A stretch of 64,000 bases of DNA from Halomicrobium zhouii (GTDB lineage Archaea > Halobacteriota > Halobacteria > Halobacteriales > Haloarculaceae). Below are positions 1-6,425 of the stretch, piece after piece. Every line of letters begins with the position of its first letter. Position 1 is the stretch's first letter. The notes below the pieces were generated by a model. The model searched no databases, had not been told where the DNA came from, and was given only the letters and a program-made list of their open reading frames with translations. Location: contig NZ_FOZK01000001.1 of NCBI RefSeq assembly GCF_900114435.1, forward strand, positions 992,001-1,056,000. The letters run 5' to 3'. Made by a program: the position numbers and the translations under genes.

Positions 1-404
1 TTACCCGAGGGGTTGTACTGGGCGTTGTAGTCGATGTTCCGGCGCGACCCGGTGCTCCATCCTTTCCCGCAGACGAAGTTCCCGGTGTCGCTCCAGTTGA
101 CGCTATAACTCCCGCCGGACTCCAGGTTCATCGTCACGGTCCCCTCGGAGTTCGTCCAGAACGAGTAGTAGTAGCCGCCGTGGTTCCCCGTCTGGTTCGA
201 GGTGATGGCGGCGGCGGGGTTCGTCGCGGCGCCGACTCCCACTGCCGTCGCCGCGGCGGTGCCCACTGCTTTCACGTAGTCTCGACGGCCCATCCCACCG
301 AGGCCGTTCCCGTCGTTCTCGGCAGCTACGTCTTCGACGCCCCCGCGGCCGTCGTCACTGCAGTTCGATCCGTCCCGCTTCGATCGCGTGTCGTCGTCTA
401 TCAT
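1..404 (-). CDS. GH11 endo-xylanase, copy 1 (partial, C-terminus outside window)
   Basis: N-terminal 134 codons of a secreted family 11 endo-beta-1,4-xylanase, which would hydrolyse xylan outside the cell. The ATG at 404-402 opens an acidic N-region, then a twin-arginine motif (GRRDYVK) and an Ala-rich hydrophobic stretch ending in PAAA, the usual haloarchaeal Tat signal. The mature part ([30 protein letters not shown]) matches the next gene almost residue for residue, so GH11 is inferred from that complete paralogue. The catalytic glutamates lie beyond base 1 and cannot be checked. It lies downstream of its paralogue on the same strand, 228 bases away. An AT-rich stretch at 438-455 could hold its own TATA box. 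Confidence 0.88.
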   Translation of the reverse strand, partial: MIDDDTRSKRDGSNCSDDGRGGVEDVAAENDGNGLGGMGRRDYVKAVGTAAATAVGVGAATNPAAAITSNQTGNHGGYYYSFWTNSEGTVTMNLESGGSYSVNWSDTGNFVCGKGWSTGSRRNIDYNAQYNPSG

Positions 405-632
405 GGTGTCTGTTCACACCGTCGTTGCAATAGCACTCATAGTTAATAAAACATACAGATCATTTAATGAATTATACTGAAAATTAGGAATAATCGGGCA
501 CCGGTCTGCGCCGTGGCGACGCGGCCACCGACGTCAGCGCCCGTCACGGCCGCACGTCGTGGGCGGAGGTCGAACGTCGCGCCAGCGTTGACCGGCAAAA
601 AATCGGGTGCGGTCGGAAGGGATCTGCGCCGA
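405..632. promoter_or_regulatory. Intergenic between the two xylanases, probable promoter of copy 1
   Basis: The half next to copy 1 is markedly AT-rich. On the minus strand a TTTATTAAC-like TATA candidate lies about 36-50 bases upstream of the ATG at 404. No small gene is convincing here. Confidence 0.45.
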
Positions 633-1877
633 CTACGGCGACTCGAACGTCCAGAGCTGGTTGCCGTTGCCGTTCCAGTCGTACTGCTGGACGTTGGCGC
701 CGTCGGACGTCGAGCCACTCTCGACTTCGACGGCCTTCTCGCTGTGGACGGGTTGGATGTGGTACTGGCCGCTCCCCTGGTCGTGGATGTGGAAGCGCTG
801 GTTGTCGCTCCCGTAGTCCGAGTACTGCTGGACGTTGGCGCCGTCGGACGTGGACGAGTTGGCGACGTCGAGCACTTTGCCGCTGTTGACGTTCTGGATG
901 CGGTAGCCGTTCCCGGTGTCCTCGACGTTCCACTGCTGGTTGGAGCCGCCCCAGTAGGAGTACTGCTGGACGTTGGCGCCGTCCTCGGTGGACGAGTTGG
1001 CGACGTCGAGGCCCTTGCCGCTGTTGACGTTCTGGATGCTGTAGGTCCCACTCGACAGCGATCCGGTGGACCCGTCGGAGCCGTCGTCGCTGCCACCGTC
1101 ATCGCCGCCGCCACCACCGCCACCACCGCCGGAGCTACCGACGGTGACGCTGGCGCTGCCACTGCTCTGGTAGCCCTCGGTGGCCATGATCTGGTAGTCG
1201 TGGCTGCCCATGTTCAGACCGTGGTTCTCCCAGGCGTCGAAGTGGTTGCCCGTGGTGACGGTCCCGCTCGTTCGTGAGTTCTGCCGGATGGACCAGTACT
1301 GGGTGAACGTCGCATTGCCCTCGATAGAGGGCTTGTTCACTCGCTCGGAGGTGTAGATCTCGTAGGTCGACCCGTCGGTGGTGTGGGTCCCTTGGTAGCT
1401 ATCACCTGGTTTGTAGCTGCCGTAGTCCTCGATGATGTAGTACTCGACGAGCGGGTTCGTCGTCCACCCGTACACACAGAGGTAGGAGTTACCCGAGGGG
1501 TTGTACTGGGCGTTGTAGTCGATGTTCCGCCGTGATCCAGTGGACCAGCCCTTGCCACAGACGAAGTTCCCGGTGTCGCTCCAGTCGACGCTGTAACTGC
1601 CGCCGGACTCGAGGTTCATCGTTACCGTTCCTTCGGAGTCCGTCCAGAACGAGTAGTAGTAGCCGCCGTGGTTCCCCGTCTGGTTCGAGGTGATAGCCGC
1701 AGCCGGGCTCGCTACGGCGCCGGCGCCGAGGCCGACCGCTGCAGTGGCGACGGCCGACTTCATGTAGTCGCGCCGTCCCATCGAGTCGAGCGCGCCGTCG
1801 TCGGCGTCCCCGGTCGCTTCGATGTCGCTCAGTTCGTCCGTCGATACTCCCGTGTCGCCTGTATCGTCGTTCGTCAT
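633..1877 (-). CDS. GH11 endo-xylanase with ricin-type (CBM13) carbohydrate-binding domain
   Basis: Secreted endo-beta-1,4-xylanase of 414 residues. Order: acidic N-region; Tat motif GRRDYMK near residue 34 with a hydrophobic stretch to about 61; GH11 domain about 65-247; Gly-rich then Asp/Ser-rich linker about 248-275; ricin B-type beta-trefoil (CBM13) about 276-414 with three repeats ending in QQW, QRF and QLW. The two GH11 catalytic glutamates are visible: nucleophile E145 in [10 protein letters not shown] and acid/base E234 in ATEGYQSSG. The trefoil should bind xylan or similar glycans. A near-identical paralogue follows on the same strand. Upstream on that strand lies the pentose-degrading aldehyde dehydrogenase, so the context fits extracellular xylan use. 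Whether copy 1 has the same C-terminal module is not visible. Confidence 0.95.
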   Translation of the reverse strand: MTNDDTGDTGVSTDELSDIEATGDADDGALDSMGRRDYMKSAVATAAVGLGAGAVASPAAAITSNQTGNHGGYYYSFWTDSEGTVTMNLESGGSYSVDWSDTGNFVCGKGWSTGSRRNIDYNAQYNPSGNSYLCVYGWTTNPLVEYYIIEDYGSYKPGDSYQGTHTTDGSTYEIYTSERVNKPSIEGNATFTQYWSIRQNSRTSGTVTTGNHFDAWENHGLNMGSHDYQIMATEGYQSSGSASVTVGSSGGGGGGGGGDDGGSDDGSDGSTGSLSSGTYSIQNVNSGKGLDVANSSTEDGANVQQYSYWGGSNQQWNVEDTGNGYRIQNVNSGKVLDVANSSTSDGANVQQYSDYGSDNQRFHIHDQGSGQYHIQPVHSEKAVEVESGSTSDGANVQQYDWNGNGNQLWTFESP

Positions 1878-2439
1878 TGTCGTGTTCGTTGGATAGCCGC
1901 ATCGCTGTTCGGACCGGGGTTCGTCGACTACCGGTGGGCTGGCACCGTCTCGCCAGCCGTTTCGACGGGGCGAAACCGTTACCGTGGGGCGTCAGTCGCG
2001 TCGCTACCGCTCTTCGTCCGTGAACCTGGTCTTCGCCGTCCCCGCTCTCGGCGGGAACGTGGTCTGCCCGGCGCACCGCGATGGACACTCCCCCGCTGCT
2101 CGCCCGATCTCGTACCCGTCGAACCGGCCGTACCGGCCCGCGTAATACGTCGTCTACCGTCTCGTCAGTTGCGTTGTTTTACCAACGAATTGGTCATTGA
2201 GCTGTATATAGTTAAAAATTACCTAGAAAGATTGTTGTAACAACGAGTAAATCGCCGACACGTAGTCGTCCGATTCCGCTCCGTGGGCGCGCGCACCCGT
2301 CGCTCGGGGCGAGAGAGTTCGACGGGTGACCGAGAGCAGACCCACCGCTCGCGAAGAGGCGCCGCTGTACTGCCGCTATCGACATCGCAACCGCTATCGA
2401 CGTCGAACTGACGAAAAATTGGCTGCGTCGCGAAACCGA
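1878..2439. other. Intergenic region upstream of xylanase
   Basis: No gene is convincing. The stretch around 2190-2240 is AT-rich, unlike its surroundings, and includes GTATATAGTTAAAAATTACC. It could be a promoter or the end of the upstream transcript, but it lies more than 300 bases from the xylanase start. The open frames crossing here have poor haloarchaeal composition. Confidence 0.4.
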
Positions 2440-3891
2440 CTAGTGGTTCATGTAGACCGTCTTGGTCTGGGTGAAGAAGTCGATGGCCGCGTCGCCCTGC
2501 TCGCGGAACGTGTTCGTCGAGGACTGCTTGTAACCCCCGAAGGGGACGTGCAGTTCGAGACCGGTGGTCTTCTCGTTGACCTTGACGACGCCGGACTCGG
2601 AGCGGTCGACGAACTCGTGGGCCTCGGCGAGGTCGTCGGTGACCACGCTGGCCGAGAGCCCGTACTCAGTGTTGTTGGCCACTTCGATGGCCTCGTCGAA
2701 GTCCTCGACCTCGGTCACGGCGAGCACCGGACCGAAGACCTCCTCCTGGAAGATGCGCATGTCGGGGGTGACGTCGGAGAAGACGGCCGGCGTGACGAAG
2801 TAGCCGTCCGAGAGGTCGCCCTCGTCGACGCGGTCGCCGCCGAACTCGTGGGTCGCGCCCTCGGTCTTGGCGATGTCGACGTAGTCGAGGGTGGACTCGA
2901 ACTCGCCTTCGTTGACGTGCGGGCCCATGCCCGGGTCGTCGAGGCCGGGACCGATGTCCAGGCTCTCGGCGTACTCGGTGATGCCCGCGACGAACTCGTC
3001 GTAGACGTCGGTGTGGACGATGGCGCGCGAGGTCGCGGTACAGGCCTGGCCGGTGACGCCGAAGGCGCCGACGCCGACGATGTCGACGGCCTCGTCGACG
3101 TCAGCGCTGTCGGTGACGATGGTCGGGTTCTTGCCGCCCATCTCGGCCTGGGCGCGCTTGGTGTCGTCGGTCGCCGCGTCGTAGACCTGGAGACCGACCT
3201 GCGTGCTCCCGGTGAAGGAGACGGCGTCGACGTCGTCGCTGTCGGTCAGCGTGGTGCCGACGCTGCTACCGGACCCGACGACGACGTTGACGATGCCGTC
3301 AGGGGCACCGGCCTCGTCGAGCGCCTTGGCGAGTTCGAGGGCCGGGCCGGGCGCCTGCGTGGCGGGCTTGAGGACGACGGCGTTCCCCGTCGCGAGCGCC
3401 GGCGCCATCTTCCAGGCCGGGATGGCGATGGGGTAGTTCCACGGCGTGATCAGACCGGCGACGCCGACGGGCTCCTTCCGCGTCGAGACGGAGGTGCGGC
3501 CGCCGCTGGCACCCTTGACGGTCCCACCGAAGTCGTAGGCCTTCTCCGCGTAGTAGTAGAAGATGTCGATGGCGCGCTGGACTTCCCCGCTGGCCGAGGA
3601 CAGCGGCTTGCCCTCTTCACGCGTGAGCAGCTCGGTCAGTTCCTCCTTGCGCTCTTCCAGGATGGCGCCGGTCTCCCGGAGGATCGCGCCGCGGTCCGGT
3701 GCGGGCATGTCTGCCCACTCGCCCTGCGCGGCCGACGCGGCTTCGACTGCCGCGTTCGCGTCGGACTCGCCACCGTAGTGGTACGTGTTGACGACTTCCG
3801 TCGTGTCGGCGGGGTTGGTCACGTCGACCGTGTCGCCGGACTCGGCGGCGACCCACTCCCCGTTGACGTAGTTCTGCTTTGGCTCTGGCAT
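2440..3891 (-). CDS. xacF: Aldehyde dehydrogenase, likely 2,5-dioxopentanoate (alpha-ketoglutarate semialdehyde) dehydrogenase
   Basis: NAD(P)-dependent aldehyde dehydrogenase, 483 residues, the normal family length. Visible motifs: TPWNYP (near 149-154), cofactor-loop FTGSTQVG, the general-base region EMGGKNP, the nucleophile cysteine in GQACTATSR and EEVFGPV. In haloarchaea the closest functional match in this setting is XacF, which oxidises 2,5-dioxopentanoate to 2-oxoglutarate as the last step of D-xylose/L-arabinose oxidation. The assignment rests on general similarity plus context: adjacent xylanases and a divergent IclR regulator, as in the known xac arrangement. The sequence alone does not prove the substrate. 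Start ATG at 3891, with an AT-rich TATA-like stretch about 25 bases upstream on the minus strand. Confidence 0.85.
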   Translation of the reverse strand: MPEPKQNYVNGEWVAAESGDTVDVTNPADTTEVVNTYHYGGESDANAAVEAASAAQGEWADMPAPDRGAILRETGAILEERKEELTELLTREEGKPLSSASGEVQRAIDIFYYYAEKAYDFGGTVKGASGGRTSVSTRKEPVGVAGLITPWNYPIAIPAWKMAPALATGNAVVLKPATQAPGPALELAKALDEAGAPDGIVNVVVGSGSSVGTTLTDSDDVDAVSFTGSTQVGLQVYDAATDDTKRAQAEMGGKNPTIVTDSADVDEAVDIVGVGAFGVTGQACTATSRAIVHTDVYDEFVAGITEYAESLDIGPGLDDPGMGPHVNEGEFESTLDYVDIAKTEGATHEFGGDRVDEGDLSDGYFVTPAVFSDVTPDMRIFQEEVFGPVLAVTEVEDFDEAIEVANNTEYGLSASVVTDDLAEAHEFVDRSESGVVKVNEKTTGLELHVPFGGYKQSSTNTFREQGDAAIDFFTQTKTVYMNH

Positions 3892-4057
3892 ACACTGAAA
3901 GGATCGACGCCCGGTTACTTACTATTTCCCTTCCGGGAGACAGAGCGGCGAGTCCCGGAGTGGTCGCCGGCCCTCTCCACCTGTGCCCTCGGACGCCGTA
4001 GATCGGCCGCTCGTCCCCACTGCTGGAGCTCTGACGGTCGCCCGCAGGCGAACTCAC

Positions 4058-4074
4058 GTTCGTAAATACTGAAC
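4058..4074. promoter_or_regulatory. Possible operator between aldehyde dehydrogenase and IclR gene
   Basis: GTTC and GAAC arms face each other across nine bases (GTTCGTAAATACTGAAC), directly upstream of the TATA box of the IclR gene. An autoregulatory or divergent operator would sit here. The arms are short and this is inference only. Confidence 0.25.
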
Positions 4075-4077
4075 AGA

Positions 4078-4085
4078 TTTTTATA
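4078..4085 (+). promoter_or_regulatory. TATA box of the IclR regulator gene
   Basis: TTTTTATA lies 22 bases before the ATG at 4107. This is the spacing expected for a leaderless or near-leaderless haloarchaeal transcript and it supports that start. Confidence 0.65.
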
Positions 4086-4106
4086 GGTGGCACCGCCAGG
4101 GGAACT

Positions 4107-4868
4107 ATGGGCCCGTCAGCAACGAACCCGGTGAAATCGATCGAGGCGATGTTCACTATCGTCGAAGCTCTCAAGGAGCTCGACGGTGCGGGCGTCACCG
4201 AGCTCGCCGACCACCTCGAACTCCCCAAGAGCACCATCCACAACTACCTCGCCACGCTCGAACAGGAGGAGTACGTCGTCAAGGAGGGGACGACCTACCG
4301 CGTCGGCCTGCGCTTTCTCGACCTGGGCGCGTACGCCCGCGACCAGGTCGAGATGTTCGAAGTGGCCAAACCCGAGCTCGAACACCTGGCCAGCGAGACG
4401 GGCGAACTCGCCAACCTCCTCGTCGAAGAGCACGGGAAGGGATCCTACCTCTACCGGACGCGCGGCGAGATGGCCGTCCAGGTCAAGGGCCACGTCGGCA
4501 CGCGCGCGCCCCTCCACAGCACCGGTCTCGGCAAGGCCATCCTCGCGCACCTCCCCGAGGAGCGCGTCGAGGCCATCGTCGACCACCACGGCATGCCCGC
4601 CTCCACCCCCGAGACCATCACCGACCGCGACGAACTGTTCGACGAACTCAAACGGATACGCGACCGGGGCTTCGCCTTCGACGACGAAGAACGGCTGCGC
4701 GGGCTCCGCTGCGTCGCGGCGCCCATCCTGGCCAACGACGACGTCGTCGGGGCGATCAGCGTCTCCGGCCCGACCAACCGGCTCCGGGACACCCGGTACA
4801 GGGAGGAACTCCCCCAGAAACTCCTCGAAGTCCAGAACGTCATCGAACTGAACGTCACCTACTCCTGA
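4107..4868 (+). CDS. xacR: IclR-family transcriptional regulator, XacR-like
   Basis: IclR-family DNA-binding regulator of 253 residues. A winged HTH spans about 8-70, with the recognition helix in ELPKSTIHNYLATLEQ. The IclR effector domain spans about 80-250, with HVGTRAPLHSTGLGKAILA, DDEERLRGLRCVAAPI and ISVSGPTNRL. It is divergent from the aldehyde dehydrogenase and shares a 215-base promoter region with it. In Haloferax volcanii the IclR protein XacR sits beside xacF and activates xylose/arabinose genes, so the same role is inferred here, perhaps including the neighbouring xylanases. The symbol is a context-based assignment; an IclR regulator of another sugar pathway is possible. Confidence 0.85.
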   Translation: MGPSATNPVKSIEAMFTIVEALKELDGAGVTELADHLELPKSTIHNYLATLEQEEYVVKEGTTYRVGLRFLDLGAYARDQVEMFEVAKPELEHLASETGELANLLVEEHGKGSYLYRTRGEMAVQVKGHVGTRAPLHSTGLGKAILAHLPEERVEAIVDHHGMPASTPETITDRDELFDELKRIRDRGFAFDDEERLRGLRCVAAPILANDDVVGAISVSGPTNRLRDTRYREELPQKLLEVQNVIELNVTYS

Positions 4869-5332
4869 CGGCCGACCGTACTGTTCACGATCGCTGAATA
4901 CGTGGCCTGACCGACCGCATATTCGCAAGCCGGCGGGCCTATCCGGTCGAATTTCTCCGTCGTCGGCGCCTAACACCGGTACGTCTGTTATCTGACCTGC
5001 CGCCGCGTCGACTGCGATCCGTCACTGAAACACCGGCCGATCGCTCGATCCCAGAGGGCGGTCGGGATCTCGTCGCCGCCTCGCTGTCACTTCAGCGCCG
5101 GTCTCGGAAACTGTCGCCCGGGCCGACTCCGCGACGGCAGCAAGCTGTCGCCTATACTGAATGGCATCCAGGCGGGAGTGACTGGGACGTACGTCTCGGG
5201 TTCGTCGCAACCGCCGTCTTGCAGTTGCCGGCCCAACTTTCTGATGGAAGCGGCCCCAATCGACCGCTGGCGCGCTTCGTCGACGACTGTATCGCCCGCA
5301 GAACAGCCACGACCGCGACTGCGACGAACCCA
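4869..5332. other. Intergenic region after IclR gene
   Basis: No RNA gene or convincing protein gene seen. CTATACTG near 5151 is a weak TATA-like match, but it lies about 180 bases before the next start. Minus-strand frames here lack haloarchaeal protein character. Confidence 0.4.
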
Positions 5333-6310
5333 ATGACTCACCACAACCACGACGATTCCCGACAGCAGCGACGCCAGCATCGCACCAGACAGCCGACCCA
5401 GCACCGCGGCGGCCAGGGCGACCAGCGGGGCGAACACGCGGAGAGCCAGCAGGGGCCTGGTCGGATGGGCGCACAGCGACACCAGCAGTCACAACAGCGC
5501 GGCCACCGGTCACAGCCTGCCCAGCAGTCACAGCAGCACACCCAGCAGTCACAGCAGCACACCCAGCAGACAGGTGGTGGGCAGCAGCGCCAGCCCACAG
5601 GCCAGGGGCGCCGGGAGCAAGCGGGTCACCGGGGCGGTCAGCAGCGGGCTGGTGGCCGGGGCTTCACCCCCCAGTCCAGCCCACAGCGCAACCAGCAGCG
5701 ACCGGGCCAGCAGGGAAGCCGCCAGCAACCCGGCCAGCAGCAGCCGGGCCAGCGAGGCGTCGGACAGCAGGGCGGCTGGCAGGGTGAGACGAACGCGGGC
5801 CTGCAGTACGGCGGCGAGGCCCGTCACGACCAGTCGCCCCACCACGTCGGCGCACAGCAGCGTTTCGGCGAGCCCAGCCGGGCCGAACAGGGCGGTCGAC
5901 TGAACGAGCCACAGTCCTCGCCACAGGACCAGCACTACTCCCAGGGGTCCTACCCACAGGTCGGCGGGGCTCAGGGCGGTCCACAGCAGCGCCGCTCCCA
6001 GGCCCAGCAGGGACAACAGCGCCGGGAGCGGCAGCATCAGAGCACTCAGTCCCGTGGCCAGCAGCGAGGCGGTCAGGCTGGCCAGCAGCGAGGCGGTCAG
6101 GCTGACCAGCAGCGAGCCGGTGGTCAGCAGGGCGGATACGGGCAGGCTGACCAGCAGTATGGCGGTGGTCAGCAGGGCGGCTACGGCCAGGAGAGCCAGC
6201 AGCGTCCGCAGGGACAGCGAGCTCAGCAACGGGGCCAGCACAGCGGCCAGCAGCGCCAGGCCGGCGGGCCAGACGAGCGGGAACAGCGGAACCTGCCGCG
6301 CCAGGAGTAA
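5333..6310 (+). CDS. Gln/Gly/Arg-rich low-complexity repeat protein
   Basis: Predicted 325-residue protein made almost wholly of Q, G, R, H, P and S, with QQ pairs throughout, a QQSQQHT tandem repeat and a C-terminal QQGGYGQ repeat resembling prion-like or phase-separating tracts. No known domain, signal peptide or membrane segment. It is basic, against the acidic norm of haloarchaeal proteins. The reading competes with a Leu-rich reading on the other strand. The plus strand is preferred because it is open for more than 325 codons while the minus reading has several TGA stops, and because two differences between the 45-base repeat copies (6104-6148 and from 6149) are silent Gly changes on plus but alter residues on minus. 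The ATG at 5333 is a guess; the frame stays open upstream to a TTG at 5219. Function unknown. Confidence 0.55.
   Translation: MTHHNHDDSRQQRRQHRTRQPTQHRGGQGDQRGEHAESQQGPGRMGAQRHQQSQQRGHRSQPAQQSQQHTQQSQQHTQQTGGGQQRQPTGQGRREQAGHRGGQQRAGGRGFTPQSSPQRNQQRPGQQGSRQQPGQQQPGQRGVGQQGGWQGETNAGLQYGGEARHDQSPHHVGAQQRFGEPSRAEQGGRLNEPQSSPQDQHYSQGSYPQVGGAQGGPQQRRSQAQQGQQRRERQHQSTQSRGQQRGGQAGQQRGGQADQQRAGGQQGGYGQADQQYGGGQQGGYGQESQQRPQGQRAQQRGQHSGQQRQAGGPDEREQRNLPRQE
5522..5563 (+). repeat. 21-bp tandem repeat, two exact copies
   Basis: The 21-base unit from 5522 to 5542 recurs exactly at 5543-5563. It is in frame with the plus-strand protein (QQSQQHT twice) and puts TGA stops into the minus-strand frame. Confidence 0.9.
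6056..6190 (+). repeat. 24-bp and 45-bp tandem repeats in the Q/G-rich gene
   Basis: A 24-base unit occurs exactly at 6056-6079 and 6080-6103. A 45-base unit follows at 6104-6148, with a diverged copy from 6149. All units are multiples of three and keep the plus frame (GQQRGGQA, then DQQxxGGQQGGYGQ). Confidence 0.85.
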
Positions 6311-6425
6311 CTGGCCTCATCGTGTCGGTTGAAAGCCCGTACCGTCGTCCGGCGTGACCTGTGCCGTCGAACGCCGGGGAAACGGTACAACCGACACGAT
6401 CAGACAGCGTCGGCGTCGAAGACTA

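Noticed and set aside
2326-4065. Long plus-strand open frame across the aldehyde dehydrogenase
   Set aside because: It is antisense to a clear dehydrogenase with catalytic motifs; its product is a typical Val/Gly/Arg shadow of high-GC DNA.
5549-6241. Leu-rich membrane-like open frame on the minus strand, continuing in frame to 5087
   Set aside because: It is the exact antisense of the Q-rich frame, is broken by several TGA codons in the 5480-5551 region, uses CTG almost only for Leu, and its residues change where the plus-strand repeat copies differ silently.
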